From positions 112,140,814 through 112,204,813 of the forward strand of contig OV050030.1 of assembly GCA_920105625.2 (NCBI GenBank): DNA of 64,000 nt, read 5' to 3'. The notes beneath the pieces were generated by a model. That model had not been told where the DNA came from. It saw only the letters and a program-made list of their open reading frames with translations, and searched no databases. How positions within the stretch are numbered: position 1 is the stretch's first letter; every line of letters starts with the position of its first letter. Made by a program: the position numbers and the translations under genes. The stretch is from Clusia tigrina. Lineage: Eukaryota; Arthropoda; Insecta; Diptera; Clusiidae. Below, in pieces: positions 45,652 to 56,270 of this stretch.

Positions 45652-47700
45652 ACCTCCATGGTCGAACTCGTAAATTTACAAGCCTTCGCAAAGTTACAGC
45701 TGATTGGACCCCTTTCAAAACTAAACAAAATAGTTTAAATACGCCATTAGGCGAGGGAAACGAGCGTCATGGAGGGAATTTTACGAACGCATTGAATCGA
45801 CGTCCGAGGATAGCCGTCTTCGAAAAATTCTCCACTCCTCTAATAAAGCCCTTGACTGTCTCCAAACACCAGATGGCAGCTGGACTCACTCAAGCGACGA
45901 AACCCCTAATATCCTACTAGACACCCACTACCCAGGGAGTATAGCCTCAGCGGATCAAGCACTCTACCAGGTGGATCAGGTTTCCCATGATAGCCTCCCT
46001 ACATTCCAAGTGACAAAAAGTCACCTTGAGTGGACCATTCAAACCTTTAAGCCATACAAGTCCCTCGGGCCGGACGGCATCATTCCTGGCGATATTCAAA
46101 ATGGGGAAGAGATTATCCTTCCATGGCTGCTGCAAATATACAATGAAACCCTCAGATTGCAATATATTCCATTACGCTGGCGCACGGCTCGGTCTTGATC
46201 CAAAAAATGGGGAAGGCCTCACACACCAAACCTAAGGATTACAGACTCATTAGTCGAACATCCTTTCTTTTCAAGGTTTTACAAAGATCTCTTGATCTAC
46301 ATAGCAGGACACCGATCAACACTTCTTTTCTCTCTGTATCTCAACACGATTAATCTAAAGGCAAATCGGTTGAAATAGCACTTCATTCTCTTATTTCTCA
46401 AGTTGACAAATCCTTGGCGTTCAAGGAATTCACACTTGCCCAACGCTGTCATTTCTGCACTCGATAATCTTAACCTGAACTCTGGCCTTCTTAAATTTAT
46501 AGAGCTTCTACTAAAATCTAGAATCATTACATCCACGATCGGCAGTGCCCAATCAAGGATGGTGTTTTATCACCACTTCTCGGGAACCTAGCAGTTAACA
46601 CACTACTGGTGAGATTGGAATCTACTGGATGTAAAATGATAGCCTATGCGGACAACATAGCAATCGCGACATCCGGCAAATTCCCCCAAACACTTTCCGA
46701 AAAACTTAACTATTCACATTCTATTGTGTCGAACGGCACACCGCTCTCTTTGAGCACGTTAAGTACTTAGGCCTGATTCTCGACCCAAAGCTTAATTGGG
46801 AAGCCAATCTAGCTGAGAGGACACGTAAAGCAATATGCGCTATATACTGCTGTAAAAGAGCAGTTGGTGCACGATGGGGACTTCGTCCTCGAGTCGTGCG
46901 ATGGCTCTACATGGCCATCGTTGAACCAAACCTGTTATACGGGTCGGTCTTCTGGTGGCAAGCTCTCGAAAAAGCTTGTAATATCAAACCCCTCGATAAA
47001 ATCAGAAGATCCACTGCTCTACTGATCACTGGCGCCCTTCGTAGCACACCTACGAAAGCCCTTTTTGCCATGCTGCAGTGGCTCCCCTCGGGGATCCTGA
47101 TTAAGCAACAAGCCAAGCTGACAGAGATTACACTTTTCGCACTGGCGCATAACCCTCACGGGCCATGCCTCTATTCTGAATCAGGATCCACCTGTCCCCA
47201 ACTTTATCGATTATATGTCGGTCTATCCCGATTTGAACAGGGAATTCGACCTCACTATTCCAAGCAGAAACGACTGGATTTCAAAAGACCTAATCGTCGG
47301 TGACACAGTCGAAATCTACACCGACGGTTCCAAACTTGGATTTAGAATCGGCAGCGGTATCTTTTCCGACAAACTGGACTGAAACATCCCCCCTACGTCT
47401 CCCGGGCCATTGCAGCGTCTTTCAGTCTGAGGTAATGGCCATTTATCATGCAGCCAAATGGATGCTGAGTAGCGATATCGGCGCAGTCGACGTATCCATC
47501 TTCTCAGACAGCCAATTTTGTTTGGCTCGACGGGCAACTCAAGACTCGTTCATGACTGTCGAACATCTTAAAATGAGCTCGCAAGTTACTCTCGGGTGTA
47601 CATACTCTGCGTTCACGGACATAGCGACACCTGGCAACTGTGAGGCGGATGAGCTTGCCAGGCCAGGCACGCAACCGCACGAAATTCAGCCCTCGGCATC
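45652..47700 (+). pseudogene. RT and RNase H of the LOA-like LINE, broken
   Basis: RT pieces: LGPDGIIPGDI (46060), then after shifts AYADNIAIA (46640), where the catalytic YADD has become YADN. The region after RT (46896-47303) reads WLYMAIVEPNLLYGSVFWW. RNase H begins VEIYTDGSKLG (47310) and continues after a shift with SEVMAIYHAAKWML and SDSQ. At least five frame breaks. Confidence 0.8.
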
Positions 47701-47735
47701 CCACTGGCAACAGCTAAGCTCGATATCAAACGGAA

Positions 47736-47862
47736 ATATAAGTATAAGTATATGTATATTTATAAGTATATGTATATTTATAAGCATAAGTATTTGTATA
47801 TTTATAAGTATAAGCATATGTATATTTATAAGTATAGGTATATGTATATTTATAAGTATAAG
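47736..47862. repeat. Satellite block 1, (TATATTTATAAGTATAAG)n-type
   Basis: About 130 bp of ~20-24 bp units built from TATATTTATAAG and TATAAGTATATG. The same repeat recurs at 48724-48801, 50411-50511 and 52700-52842. The four blocks are probably one array cut up by insertions. Confidence 0.95.
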
Positions 47863-48723
47863 TTCCATTCTCCATTCTGCTGTATGGTAGCGAATTGTGG
47901 GCTGACAAGCTAAAGGTGCACGCCTGAAGAAAAGTTTTATCGTCCGTACAACGAACCGCAGCTCTGCGAGTAGCTTCAGCGTACTGTACTGTATCGGAGC
48001 CGGCAATTCTGGTAATTAGCTGCTTAATCCCTATCGATCTCTTGGCCATCGAACGAAAACACCTACGAGAAGCCAAGATGGGTAAGAATACCAGAGGAAC
48101 CGCGCAGCATATAAAGCAACAAACCGTGCAACATTGGCAGGAACGATGGCCCGCCGAGAGTCGCGGAAGATGGACAGCGAGACTCATACCCGACATAGTG
48201 AGCTGGATAGGAGGAACAGCCGGAACCGTCAATTTCTACCTCACGCAGTTACTGTCTGGTCACGGATACTTCTGCAAGTATCTACACCGAATGGGAAAAA
48301 TTGGAGGGCCCGAGTGCATATACGACGACAGCAATGTAGATGATGCAGAGCACACCTTTTTCAAATGCGCAAGGTGGCAAACAGAGCGCAACACGCTTGA
48401 AAAGGGAATCGGGGAAGCCACCGAGAACATTGTGGAGGTTATGCTAAGCAGCAAAGAAAATTGGGACCACATAGATAAATATGTGGAAAATGTGCTCCGG
48501 CGGAAAAAGCGGGACCTGGACGCAGGAATAATGTTGAGAGTCCAATAGGGACGAAGTGAGAATCTCCACCTTGAAGGAAGTATAAAACGGGTTCCAGGGT
48601 GGGGATATGTTCTCAGCGAGGGAGGGGGATGTTTTAGTGGGTGCAATTCTCACATACCAAATCTGTGACGACAGTTTTGATGATGCGGCAGGCATTATTA
48701 CCCTCTCTACCCCAAAAAAAATA
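47863..48723 (+). mobile_element. R1-clade LINE 3' end with poly(A)
   Basis: A region after RT (ILLYGSELWADKL in broken frames) leads to an open segment 48042-48548. This ends in the R1-type C-terminal zinc finger, C-x(12)-EHTFFKC, and MLSSKENWDHIDKYV. It ends in an A-rich tail (about 48710-48727) at the satellite. 5'-truncated, as usual for LINEs. Confidence 0.8.
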
Positions 48724-48801
48724 AAATAAGTACAAGTATAAGTACATGTATATTTATAAGTATAAGTATATTTATAAGTAAAGCATATGTATATTTATAA
48801 G
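48724..48801. repeat. Satellite block 2
   Basis: Same TATATTTATAAG repeat, ending in ATAAG (48797-48801), the duplicated target of the following LTR. Confidence 0.95.
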
Positions 48802-49019
48802 TGTTTGTTCGGATTTTAGTTTATAAAAATTAAAACGAACGGCCTTTCTAGTACACTTAAAATGTTTACTTTATTCTTCACTTCAGTTTTTTACACAGTT
48901 ACTATTTTTCTTTTTTAAGTGAACTTTTTAAGAAACACGTCCGCCTTTGTCCAATATTCAGCCAAAAGCGCCCTATCGTTTGAATGCCCCGTTTTGACCG
49001 CTTATTTTCTTTACATATA

Positions 49020-50296
49020 CGTGGGCAGTTCGAAATGTTCTTAGCCTAACAATGAAAAACAAGAGCTAGATTTTTAAAATTATTTTATTTTCCAACATAA
49101 TCTCCTGAAACTTCAATACACTTAGTCCAACGTTTTTCTAACAATTCTACCCCTTGATTAAAATAATTTTTCCTCAAAATAATCGTTTACAGCTGCCATT
49201 GCATCTTCATTGTAGGTAAAACGTTTGACAACAAGGAATTTTTTAGATTTGGGAACAGGTAGAAGTCAGAGGGAACTAAATCAGGAGAGTAAGGTGGGTG
49301 GTCAAGCAATTCGTACTTCAATTCGTTCAATTTTGCCATTGTTAAAACACTCTTGTGGCATGGTGCGTTGTCCTGATGAAAAATATATATTTTTTTTGTT
49401 GTAAACCAGGTCGTTTTTCTCGAATTTTCAAATTCAATTGATCCAAAAGGTTACAATAATATTCAGAATTTATTGTTTTACCTTTTTGAAGATAGTCGAT
49501 TAATAAAATTCCTTTGAAATCCCAGAAAACCGTTGCCATGACCTTACCAGCCGATTGAACTGTTTTGCCTTCTTTGGTGCACTTCCACCAGATTCAATCC
49601 ATTGTTTGGATTGTTCTTTTGTTTCTGGTGTGAAGTGATGGATCCATGTTTCATCAACAGTTATGAAACGACGCTTAAAATCCATTTTATTTCGCTTAAA
49701 ACGATCCAAACAAGCTTGAGAAATTTTCATTCGAATACGTTTTTGGTCAACTGTTAACAAACCCATCTTGCAGAAAGCTTTTTCATATGTAATTCTTGTT
49801 GCAAAATAAAATGTACTCGATCATTTGAGATCCCTATGGCATTACCTATATCACGCACTTTCACTCGTCGATCGTCTAATACCATATCATGAACTTTAGC
49901 TATGATTTCTGGCGTTGTTGCAGTTTTTTGACGTCCACTTCGGGGTAATCTTGAATGCTTGTACGACCACGTTTAAATTCAGCAATCCAATTTTTTACTG
50001 TTGCATATGAAGGAGCACTTTCATCTAACACATTCACCATATCATTATGAATTTCTTGTCCCGATAAACCTTTCTTATGTAAATATTTAATCACACCACG
50101 AATTTCTAATTTTTCCATTATAAAAAAATCTCTGAAGCGTCTTTTTTGAACACGTGTTACTATACGAATGAGTTGCCAATCTCAATGAAATTTAACATGT
50201 GTTCATATGACGGATGGAAGTTTCCATTATAGAAACCTTTTTGCTGTTTATACCGCCATCTATATGTCAGGCTAAGAACATTTCGAACTGCCCTCG
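49020..50296 (-). mobile_element. Full-length mariner, inactive (1277 bp)
   Basis: Ends CGTGGGCAGTTCGAAATGTT and the inverted cgaactgccctcg, flanked by TA (49018-49019, 50297-50298). Length is that of a complete mariner. Transposase runs from 50118 to about 49150. Confidence 0.92.
49150..50118 (-). pseudogene. Mariner transposase with frameshifts
   Basis: MEKLEIRGVIKYLHKKGLSG (helix-turn-helix), then a shift after GRTSIQDYP. MGLLTVDQKRIR and the first Asp in TVDETWIHHFTPE follow, then [17 protein letters not shown]. The second and third Asp (HQDNAPCHK, PPYSPDLVPSDFY) are present after another shift. All catalytic Asp codons survive but the frame is broken at least three times. Confidence 0.88.
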
Positions 50297-50410
50297 TATA
50301 CTTATACGAGTACATACTCGTATATATTACATTTTTAAAGCAGAAGGTATGGTGTTAACAGGGCGGTGGAAGTTTTGTCATAATTTATTGTTATAATTTC
50401 GGCGGTAACA

Positions 50411-50511
50411 ATAAGTATAAGTATATGTATATTTATAAGTTTAAGTATAAGTATATTTGCAAAGATAAGTATATGTATATTTATAAGTATAAATATAAGT
50501 ATATTTATAAG
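50411..50511. repeat. Satellite block 3
   Basis: Same repeat, again ending in ATAAG directly before a copia LTR. Confidence 0.95.
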
Positions 50512-50687
50512 TGTTAAGAAATATTTATCACTTTATATCCCACTGTGTTTACCTCCAATACTTCTACTGTATTTACTTCCAATACTTCTTTACTGAAGTA
50601 CACACATGCTACATGTACAAACATATGTATACTATTAATAAAGTTAGTTCTCTACAAACACTCAAACCTTTCGGTCTAGTTTGATCA
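50512..50687 (+). repeat. Copia LTR (176 bp)
   Basis: TGTTAAG to GATCA, with AATAAA near 50637. The inner boundary is set by the primer site at 50688. Confidence 0.75.
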
Positions 50688-50702
50688 GGTTATGGGCCCA
50701 GA
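50688..50702 (+). promoter_or_regulatory. Copia primer-binding site, half tRNA-iMet type
   Basis: GGTTATGGGCCCAGA. Drosophila copia primes from an internal fragment of initiator tRNA-Met with GGTTATGGGCCCAG; the match identifies the family. Confidence 0.8.
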
Positions 50703-50809
50703 CACGAAAGTAAAGTTAAAGTAAAGTGTTTTTTTTTGGAAATTATCTGGGCAGAACGTAAAGTTTTTTGATAATTGTTATTTGAAAAATTTTAATTAAA
50801 AAAAACAAC

Positions 50810-51349
50810 ATGGAAAGCAATTTGGCAAGAATTGAAAAATTAGAAAGAGCTGACCAATGGAATATGTGGCGTTTTCAAATTAAGTTAATTCTGAACGCAG
50901 GTGACTTGTGGCAGTGCGTATCTGATGAACCAATCACGGTAGCTGCGGGTACAAATGCCGGTACAGGAGCTGATAATAAAACTGTAGGTGAACCCAGGGG
51001 CGTGGTACGGGATGCGAAGTGGTTGAGAAGTGATAGCAAGGCTCAACAAATTATCGTATTGACAGTTGGACAGCAACCACTTCAGCATATAATGAATTGC
51101 AAGACAGCAAAAGAAATGTGGCAAAAACTCGAAAACGTGTACGAATGTAAATCCGCGTCGACTGTACACAGGCTACAAAAAAAATTCTACAGTTTTGAAA
51201 AAGACCCTGAGGATGATGTTGCTTTACATATTTCAAAGCTGGAATCGCTTGTGTCGCAGCTGAAGGATGTTGGTGAAGCTGTTTCATCATCAATGGTAAT
51301 AACAAAAATATTGATGACTCTTCCTCCTTCGAGTTTCTCTCATTTTTAG
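50810..51349 (+). pseudogene. gag: Copia gag, truncated
   Basis: MESNLARIEKLERADQWNMW opens a UBN2-type gag, with IMNCKTAKEMWQKLENVYE and LVSQLKDVGE. It stops after LMTLPPSSFSHF, before the zinc knuckle. The next bases read as the protease-proximal LLYVPELRLNLFS in another frame, so the knuckle and protease active site are deleted. Confidence 0.85.
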
Positions 51350-51568
51350 CTAATTTGTTGTATGTACCAGAGCTTCGTTTGAATTTATTTTCGACAATTA
51401 GCGCGATGGATAAAGGGCTTCAAATGACATCGGATCATCAACGATGTGTTTTCTTAAAGAATGGAACTGCAGTGCGTTCGCGTTGATAAACTTTACAAAC
51501 TGATTATTAAAATTGATTTACCATCAACACAAGTTGATAATTTTGTATACTATACGAAAAGTAACGTA

Positions 51569-52490
51569 CGAGGTGTGATCAAAAAATAACCGTTATTGTG
51601 TGATCAAAAAATAAAGTATTTATTTATTCATCAACAACTATCTTGTCCCCTTCAAAGTATTCCCCTCAGATATAATACACTTATGCCAGCGTTTTTTCCA
51701 ATCCTCGAAACACTTCTGAAACGCTTTTTTTGGTATCGCCAACAGCTCCTGTTTCGATTTTTCTTTTATCTCCTCAATCGTAGCAAAACGCTTTCCTTTC
51801 ATCGGTGTCTTCAGTTTTGGAAAGAGGAAAAAGTCAGCGGGGGCCAAGTCCGGTGAATACGGTGGTTGAGGCATGATAACTCCTGAGCGATGTCCATGCG
51901 ACGTTGTTTTTGCTCAAAATTTAGCAATTTTGGAACAATCTTCGCTGCCGCACGTTTCATGCCTAAAACATCCGTAAAAATTGCTTGGCATGAGCCGAAC
52001 GATATGCCAACATCACCAACAACCTCTCTGATAGTGATTCGACGATTATCCAAAATCATTTTCTTCACTGCGTCAATGTTTTCATCGGTTGTTGACGTGC
52101 TCAGGCGACCAGGACGAGCATCGTCATTGACATCTTCTCGGCCTTCCTTAAACCGGTTATACCACAATTGAACTTGTGTTCTGCTCTTAGTAGACTCGCC
52201 AAAGGCCACAGTCAACATTTTAAATGGCCTTGCGCATTTAATTTCATTTTTTACACAAAACTGAATACAGTTTCTTTGATCAATTTTTTTCGAATAGTAC
52301 AAAATCGAAGAGCACACCAAAACACGACTAACCTTTTTATCTGTCAAAAACAAACTGACAATCCAAAATGGTTGGTATTGCCAACATATATAACAGACAT
52401 GTGTACCAACATAAAAAAAAAAATTCGAACATCGAACATACGTAACTCACGAAAAGATGAAAATAACGGTTATCTTTTGATCACACCTCG
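51569..52490 (-). mobile_element. Internally deleted mariner-family element, second copy (922 bp)
   Basis: Inverted ends CGAGGTGTGATCAAAAAATA and tttgatcacacctcg, flanked by TA (51567-51568, 52491-52492). The transposase frame starts with the DQRNC residues near 52325. It is deleted at nearly the same point as 32008-32912, joining the AQEL region to the MPQPPYSPDLAP region but out of frame here. Confidence 0.9.
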
Positions 52491-52699
52491 TACATCCCCA
52501 ATTGCTGCAAAAAGTGGTCGAAAATTGGGCCTCTCGGCTGGAATTTATTCGAGGCAGCCCCGGCGGCCACTTGCCCGAAATCATCTTTAAAACATGTCAA
52601 ACCCTTATCTTTATAATAAAGCTAAATTCTTGGCCATAACATTAAATTACATGCGTTTTATTTCTGCTTGAAAACCACACACAACTAAAAAAAACACCC

Positions 52700-52842
52700 T
52701 ATATATGTATATTTATAAGTATAAATATATGTATATTTATAAGTATAAGTATATTTATAAGTATAAGTATATGTATATTCATAGGTATAAGCATATGTAT
52801 ATTTATAAGTATATGTATATTTATAAGTATAAGTATATGTAT
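52700..52842. repeat. Satellite block 4
   Basis: Same repeat. Its translation (Tyr-Lys-Tyr-Met-like) runs in frame into the following RT fragment by chance. Confidence 0.95.
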
Positions 52843-53070
52843 GAAAAAGGAAACCTGGTAACAGGCGCCCAGAGTAAACTAAGGTTATGGCGAGAACCCT
52901 TCTCGAAACTGCTTAATGGCGACATCAGTGACGCTAACGACGAGGCTGAATACGAGCAACAGCTTGCTGACGATGAAATCGAGTTACCGCCGCTCGATTA
53001 TATTGAAGTCTTAACAGCTATTAGGCGACTGAAAAACAAGTCTGCTGAAGCCGATGGAGTACCGGGGGTT
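52843..53070 (+). mobile_element. LINE RT N-terminal fragment (RTE/CR1-like)
   Basis: EKGNLVTGAQSKLRLWREPF, EVLTAIRRLKNKS and ADGVPG are the region just before and at RT motif 1 of non-LTR elements. It is truncated at both sides. Confidence 0.7.
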
Positions 53071-53279
53071 TAAGGTTGGAGGCGCAGAGTTTGCGAAGTG
53101 TTTGTTTAAAAATTTGACAATAGTGGGAGTGGCTGTCAAAATACCTCCAGCCATCCTGTGAAATTTCGTTCGGCAATCTTCTATTGGGACCTAATAATGA
53201 TTTTTGGTTAATTGTGGGCGTGGCAGTCGTAATCACCTAAACATATTTGGCGTGCATGCAAGTACAGACCTAATGTATT

Positions 53280-53610
53280 CACTGCTGCCAATTTGTATTC
53301 ATATATAATCATTTGTCTGTACAGGACACTACGAAACGACCTTAACATACGGACAGCCCACGAGGAAATAAAAACATATAGCACTAAATACTGGGCACGG
53401 CAAGTACGCACTCTAACGTAATAGCTCTAAATATGCTGGAACCAACGGCATCAACGCGCAGATTTAAACGAGCAGTTCCCTTCAACTGCATCTAGAAAAT
53501 GTTTCATATTTTTTTTTCTATTGTAAATAATGTAATAATGATAATAATGTGATAATGATAATATGTAATAATAATCCTGTATAAAACTTTATTGTAAAAA
53601 TTATATGAAA
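53280..53610 (+). mobile_element. Jockey-like LINE 3' end
   Basis: TLRNDLNIRTAHEEIKTYST (from ~53325) and LEPT...RRFKRAVPFNCI resemble the C-terminus of jockey-type ORF2. An AATAATG-rich 3' untranslated tail with AATAATAATCC follows. 53071-53279 is unassigned. Confidence 0.6.
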
Positions 53611-53649
53611 GGATAGCATTGGGTCTTCTTTCACATGTTTATATCGTAT

Positions 53650-54533
53650 ATTAGGCGCATTCGAATCACCGCTCTCTCGAGGATAGGACAGACTTTTGTA
53701 TGGAAAAAGTTGTCGAGTAAATTATACTCCGATGAAACGAGGCGAGTTTTCCTATCCTCGATAGAATGTGCTTCCAAATTGAAAATTGCTTGAAAACCAA
53801 CGAGATTAAAAATTACCCATAGAAATTTCCTTGGGATTTTTTATAATTTAGCTGATTAAATAAAAAAAAAATTAATAAATTTTTGGATTTTGTTTTGTGA
53901 TTAATATTATTACTGTGTTGATTTAAATTATATTCAAACTATGAGTTTGTATAAAAAAAATAAAAAAGTAAATGTGTAAAAAAACAGTTGAAACAGTGCT
54001 GCCAAGTGTACCAATTACTCGTGGCTGTAAGAAACCCAAACACACATTCACTCCACCAAGCAAGAAGTGCGTACACACATTACAAAGTGTGTGTGTGTGT
54101 GTAAAAAAACATTTATTGCGCGTGACGCGATATCAAAACAAATATAAAATCTGAAAATTAAATAATAAAAAAGTTCATCATTTCATATATTAATGATTAT
54201 TTTATTAGTCCAATATTAAAAATATTTTCATATTTAAAATTGGAATTAATTTTATCAAATACAAACTACAATTATTATACTTATAATATAAAGTATGTGA
54301 ATTTAATATTCACTAAATATTTTGTCATTTTCGCATTATTCCATTCGTGTAATCTAATTCATCCTCAGGCTAATAAACAATCTGGGGAATCAAATTTGCT
54401 TTAAAAGTTTCATTACACGTGAACAATATGTAGGGATATTTTTCATAAACATTTGATTTTTATAAACATGCTTTTACCTATGTTCTAGCAACACGTTTTA
54501 GTGCTGGAGCGGTGATTGTCGCATATACCTAAT
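53650..54533. mobile_element. MITE of 884 bp with 9-bp duplication
   Basis: Inverted ends ATTAGGCGCATTCGAATCAC and, from the right, ATTAGGTATATGCGACAATC, both followed by CACCGCTC. The flank ATATCGTAT (53641-53649) recurs on the right as A at 54534 plus TATCGTAT at 56263-56270 once the pogo insertion is removed. Near the left end there is also an inverted pair CGAGGATAGGA / TCCTATCCTCG (53677-53762). No coding sequence. A 9-bp duplication would suit a Mutator-like element, but that is inference. Confidence 0.7.
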
Positions 54534-54534
54534 A

Positions 54535-56260
54535 CAGTAGTTTTCGCTTATAGTCACATCCCTTAGTTGCACGCAATATTGTGACTATATCGCTAATGTG
54601 ATTATAAGCCTAATTTTTTTATATGCCACAATATGGCATATATACGAATTCGATTTAAAAAAAACACATTAATGTGGCATCAAAAAATTAAATTCATGTA
54701 TATTTGTTATTTTTAAGTTATTAAATGTAATATAAATTTAAAAATGTAAAAAAAATTAAATTCAGGTATAGTTGTTATTTTTAAATTATTAAATGTAATT
54801 GTATATACATAACATATACATTTTCAATAATTAAGGTGTGGCACTTACATGCTTATAATTAAACTTAACTTATAATTTACTTATTTTGAGATAAATTCAG
54901 TCTTTAAAAGTTCTTTTATTTTATTTTATTGAAAAAAATCTGTAATTTTGTTTGACTTTTTTTTATGGAGTGTTTAAGAGCTCTCTCCTCTATCTTTTCA
55001 AACAAAAATGAACTTTCTATATCGTTTTCTAAGCAACAGCTTCTTAATATGTCTACAGAATTTAAGATGTCTTTTGTAGTAGGAGGATCTTTCTCAAATG
55101 TAAAAAGTTCGTCTTCGTTTAAATTTAAGTCATCATCTTGTCTTGCAGTCTTCGTTGTTTAAATTTTAAAATTTCTTCATCGCTTAAGCTCCCAAAGCAA
55201 ACCAGGTCATCATCGCAATGTATATATTCAGCTGGATAAGTCATAACTTCGGCAATGAAATCTTCATTTTCATCCTCATTTCCGTCACTGAAATTGTGGT
55301 CCACGTTGCTTTCCGTAAATCCGGCCTGTTATAATTTAAGTATGTAAATACAAATCAATTGAAAAATGCATAATGCTTAACTTATTTACCTTTTTAAAAC
55401 AGTTGGCAATTGTCTCTGGTTTTACCAACCACCATGCTCGCTTCACGTAATGTAGAGCGTCCAATATTGATAAGGCCTTGATATACTCCGGCACGGTTTT
55501 ACCTTTCTCAATTGCACACAGTTGTTTCTTTACTAATATTTGCCGATACTGATATTTAAAGGCATGTATAATGCCTTGGTCTAACGGCTGTATCAGGGCA
55601 GTTGTATTCGGTGGTAGAAATTCTATTTTTATATTTGTCAGTGATTTGGTGACTTTATGACAAGAAGCGTTATCAATAAACAGTAGAATTTTTTTCTTCT
55701 CCTTAACCATTTCAGTGTCCATCAGAGAGAGTATTTCATTCCATATAGCGTTTGTCATCCAGCTGTTCTTATTGGAAAAGTATGTTACTGGTATGGTCTT
55801 GTTTTTAAAACATCTTGGTTTCTTGGGCTTTCCAATACAAAAAGCTCGTTTATATGAGCCGGTCGAATTGCAAATAAATAATAGCGTTAGCCGAGTCTTT
55901 TGTGTTTTCCAACCTTTTGGTTGCTCTCCCTTAACAAAATAGGTGGTGTTAGGTAATGCTTTATAATACAGACCACTCTCGTCGGCATTAAAAATGCAAT
56001 CTGGAGAATATTCCTCAAGCAATTTTGGCAATTTGGAATTAACTATTTTTTTGTGATTATATAGCTAATTTTTTGCATTCAATTATAGTTTTGGTTACCA
56101 CATATAGATGGCATATATGCCGAATGTGACTATATCGCTAATGGACTATATCGATAATATTTTGTTTGAAACTGGCCTATAAGTAGCAGGTAAAGTATAG
56201 AAAGTGGCCAATATCACTAAACGGACTATAAGCGGAATGGACTATAACCGAAAAATACTG
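54535..56260 (-). mobile_element. Pogo/Tigger-type element (1726 bp), 5' coding part deleted
   Basis: Ends CAGTAGTTTTCGCTTATAGT and, from the right, CAGTATTTTTCGGTTATAGT are inverted repeats. They are flanked by TA (54533-54534, 56261-56262). Further GACTATA-type repeats lie inside each end. The DDE domain is present and the DNA-binding domains are missing. Confidence 0.9.
54960..56031 (-). pseudogene. Pogo transposase, DDE domain with a short intron
   Basis: From 56031: FNADESGLYYKALP (first Asp), LLFIDNASCHK (second Asp), then PPNTTALIQPLDQGII (third). ETIANCFKK follows at 55390. A GT-AG segment of 64 bp (55389-55326) separates it from AGFTESNVDHNF, restoring the usual NCFKKAGF motif. A 1-bp shift near 55165 disturbs the acidic C-terminal tail (DILNSVDILR). 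The N-terminal helix-turn-helix domains are absent, so the copy is defective. Confidence 0.85.
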
Positions 56261-56270
56261 TATATCGTAT

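Larger units (their letters stand above)
43050..47735 (+). mobile_element. LOA-clade LINE, degenerate
   Basis: A ~450 bp GC-richer 5' region, ORF1 (about 43500-44940), then APE endonuclease, RT and RNase H in ORF2 (44944-47700). A LINE with a terminal RNase H and this ORF1 type fits the LOA/Bilbo/Trim group. ORF2 is broken repeatedly after the endonuclease. The 3' end passes directly into the ATTTATAAG satellite. Confidence 0.82.
48802..50410 (-). mobile_element. Solo LTR (~330 bp) carrying a mariner
   Basis: The plus strand begins TGTTTGTTCGG and ends GGTAACA, flanked by ATAAG at 48797-48801 and 50411-50415. Without the mariner (49020-50296) it is ~330 bp with no coding sequence, so a solo LTR. 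The minus-strand start TGTTACCGCCG is reminiscent of BEL/Pao LTRs, but the family is not established. Confidence 0.7.
50512..52697 (+). mobile_element. Copia (Ty1) element remnant
   Basis: LTR 50512-50687, a copia-type primer site, gag (50810-51349), then a jump to the end of the protease region (LLYVPELRLNLFS, about 51355). A mariner (51569-52490) follows, then an unassigned tail to the satellite at ~52697. No 3' LTR is seen. Confidence 0.8.

Noticed and set aside
52705..53073. A 122-codon frame starting with Tyr-Lys-rich repeats
   Set aside because: Chance fusion of satellite translation with a LINE RT fragment.
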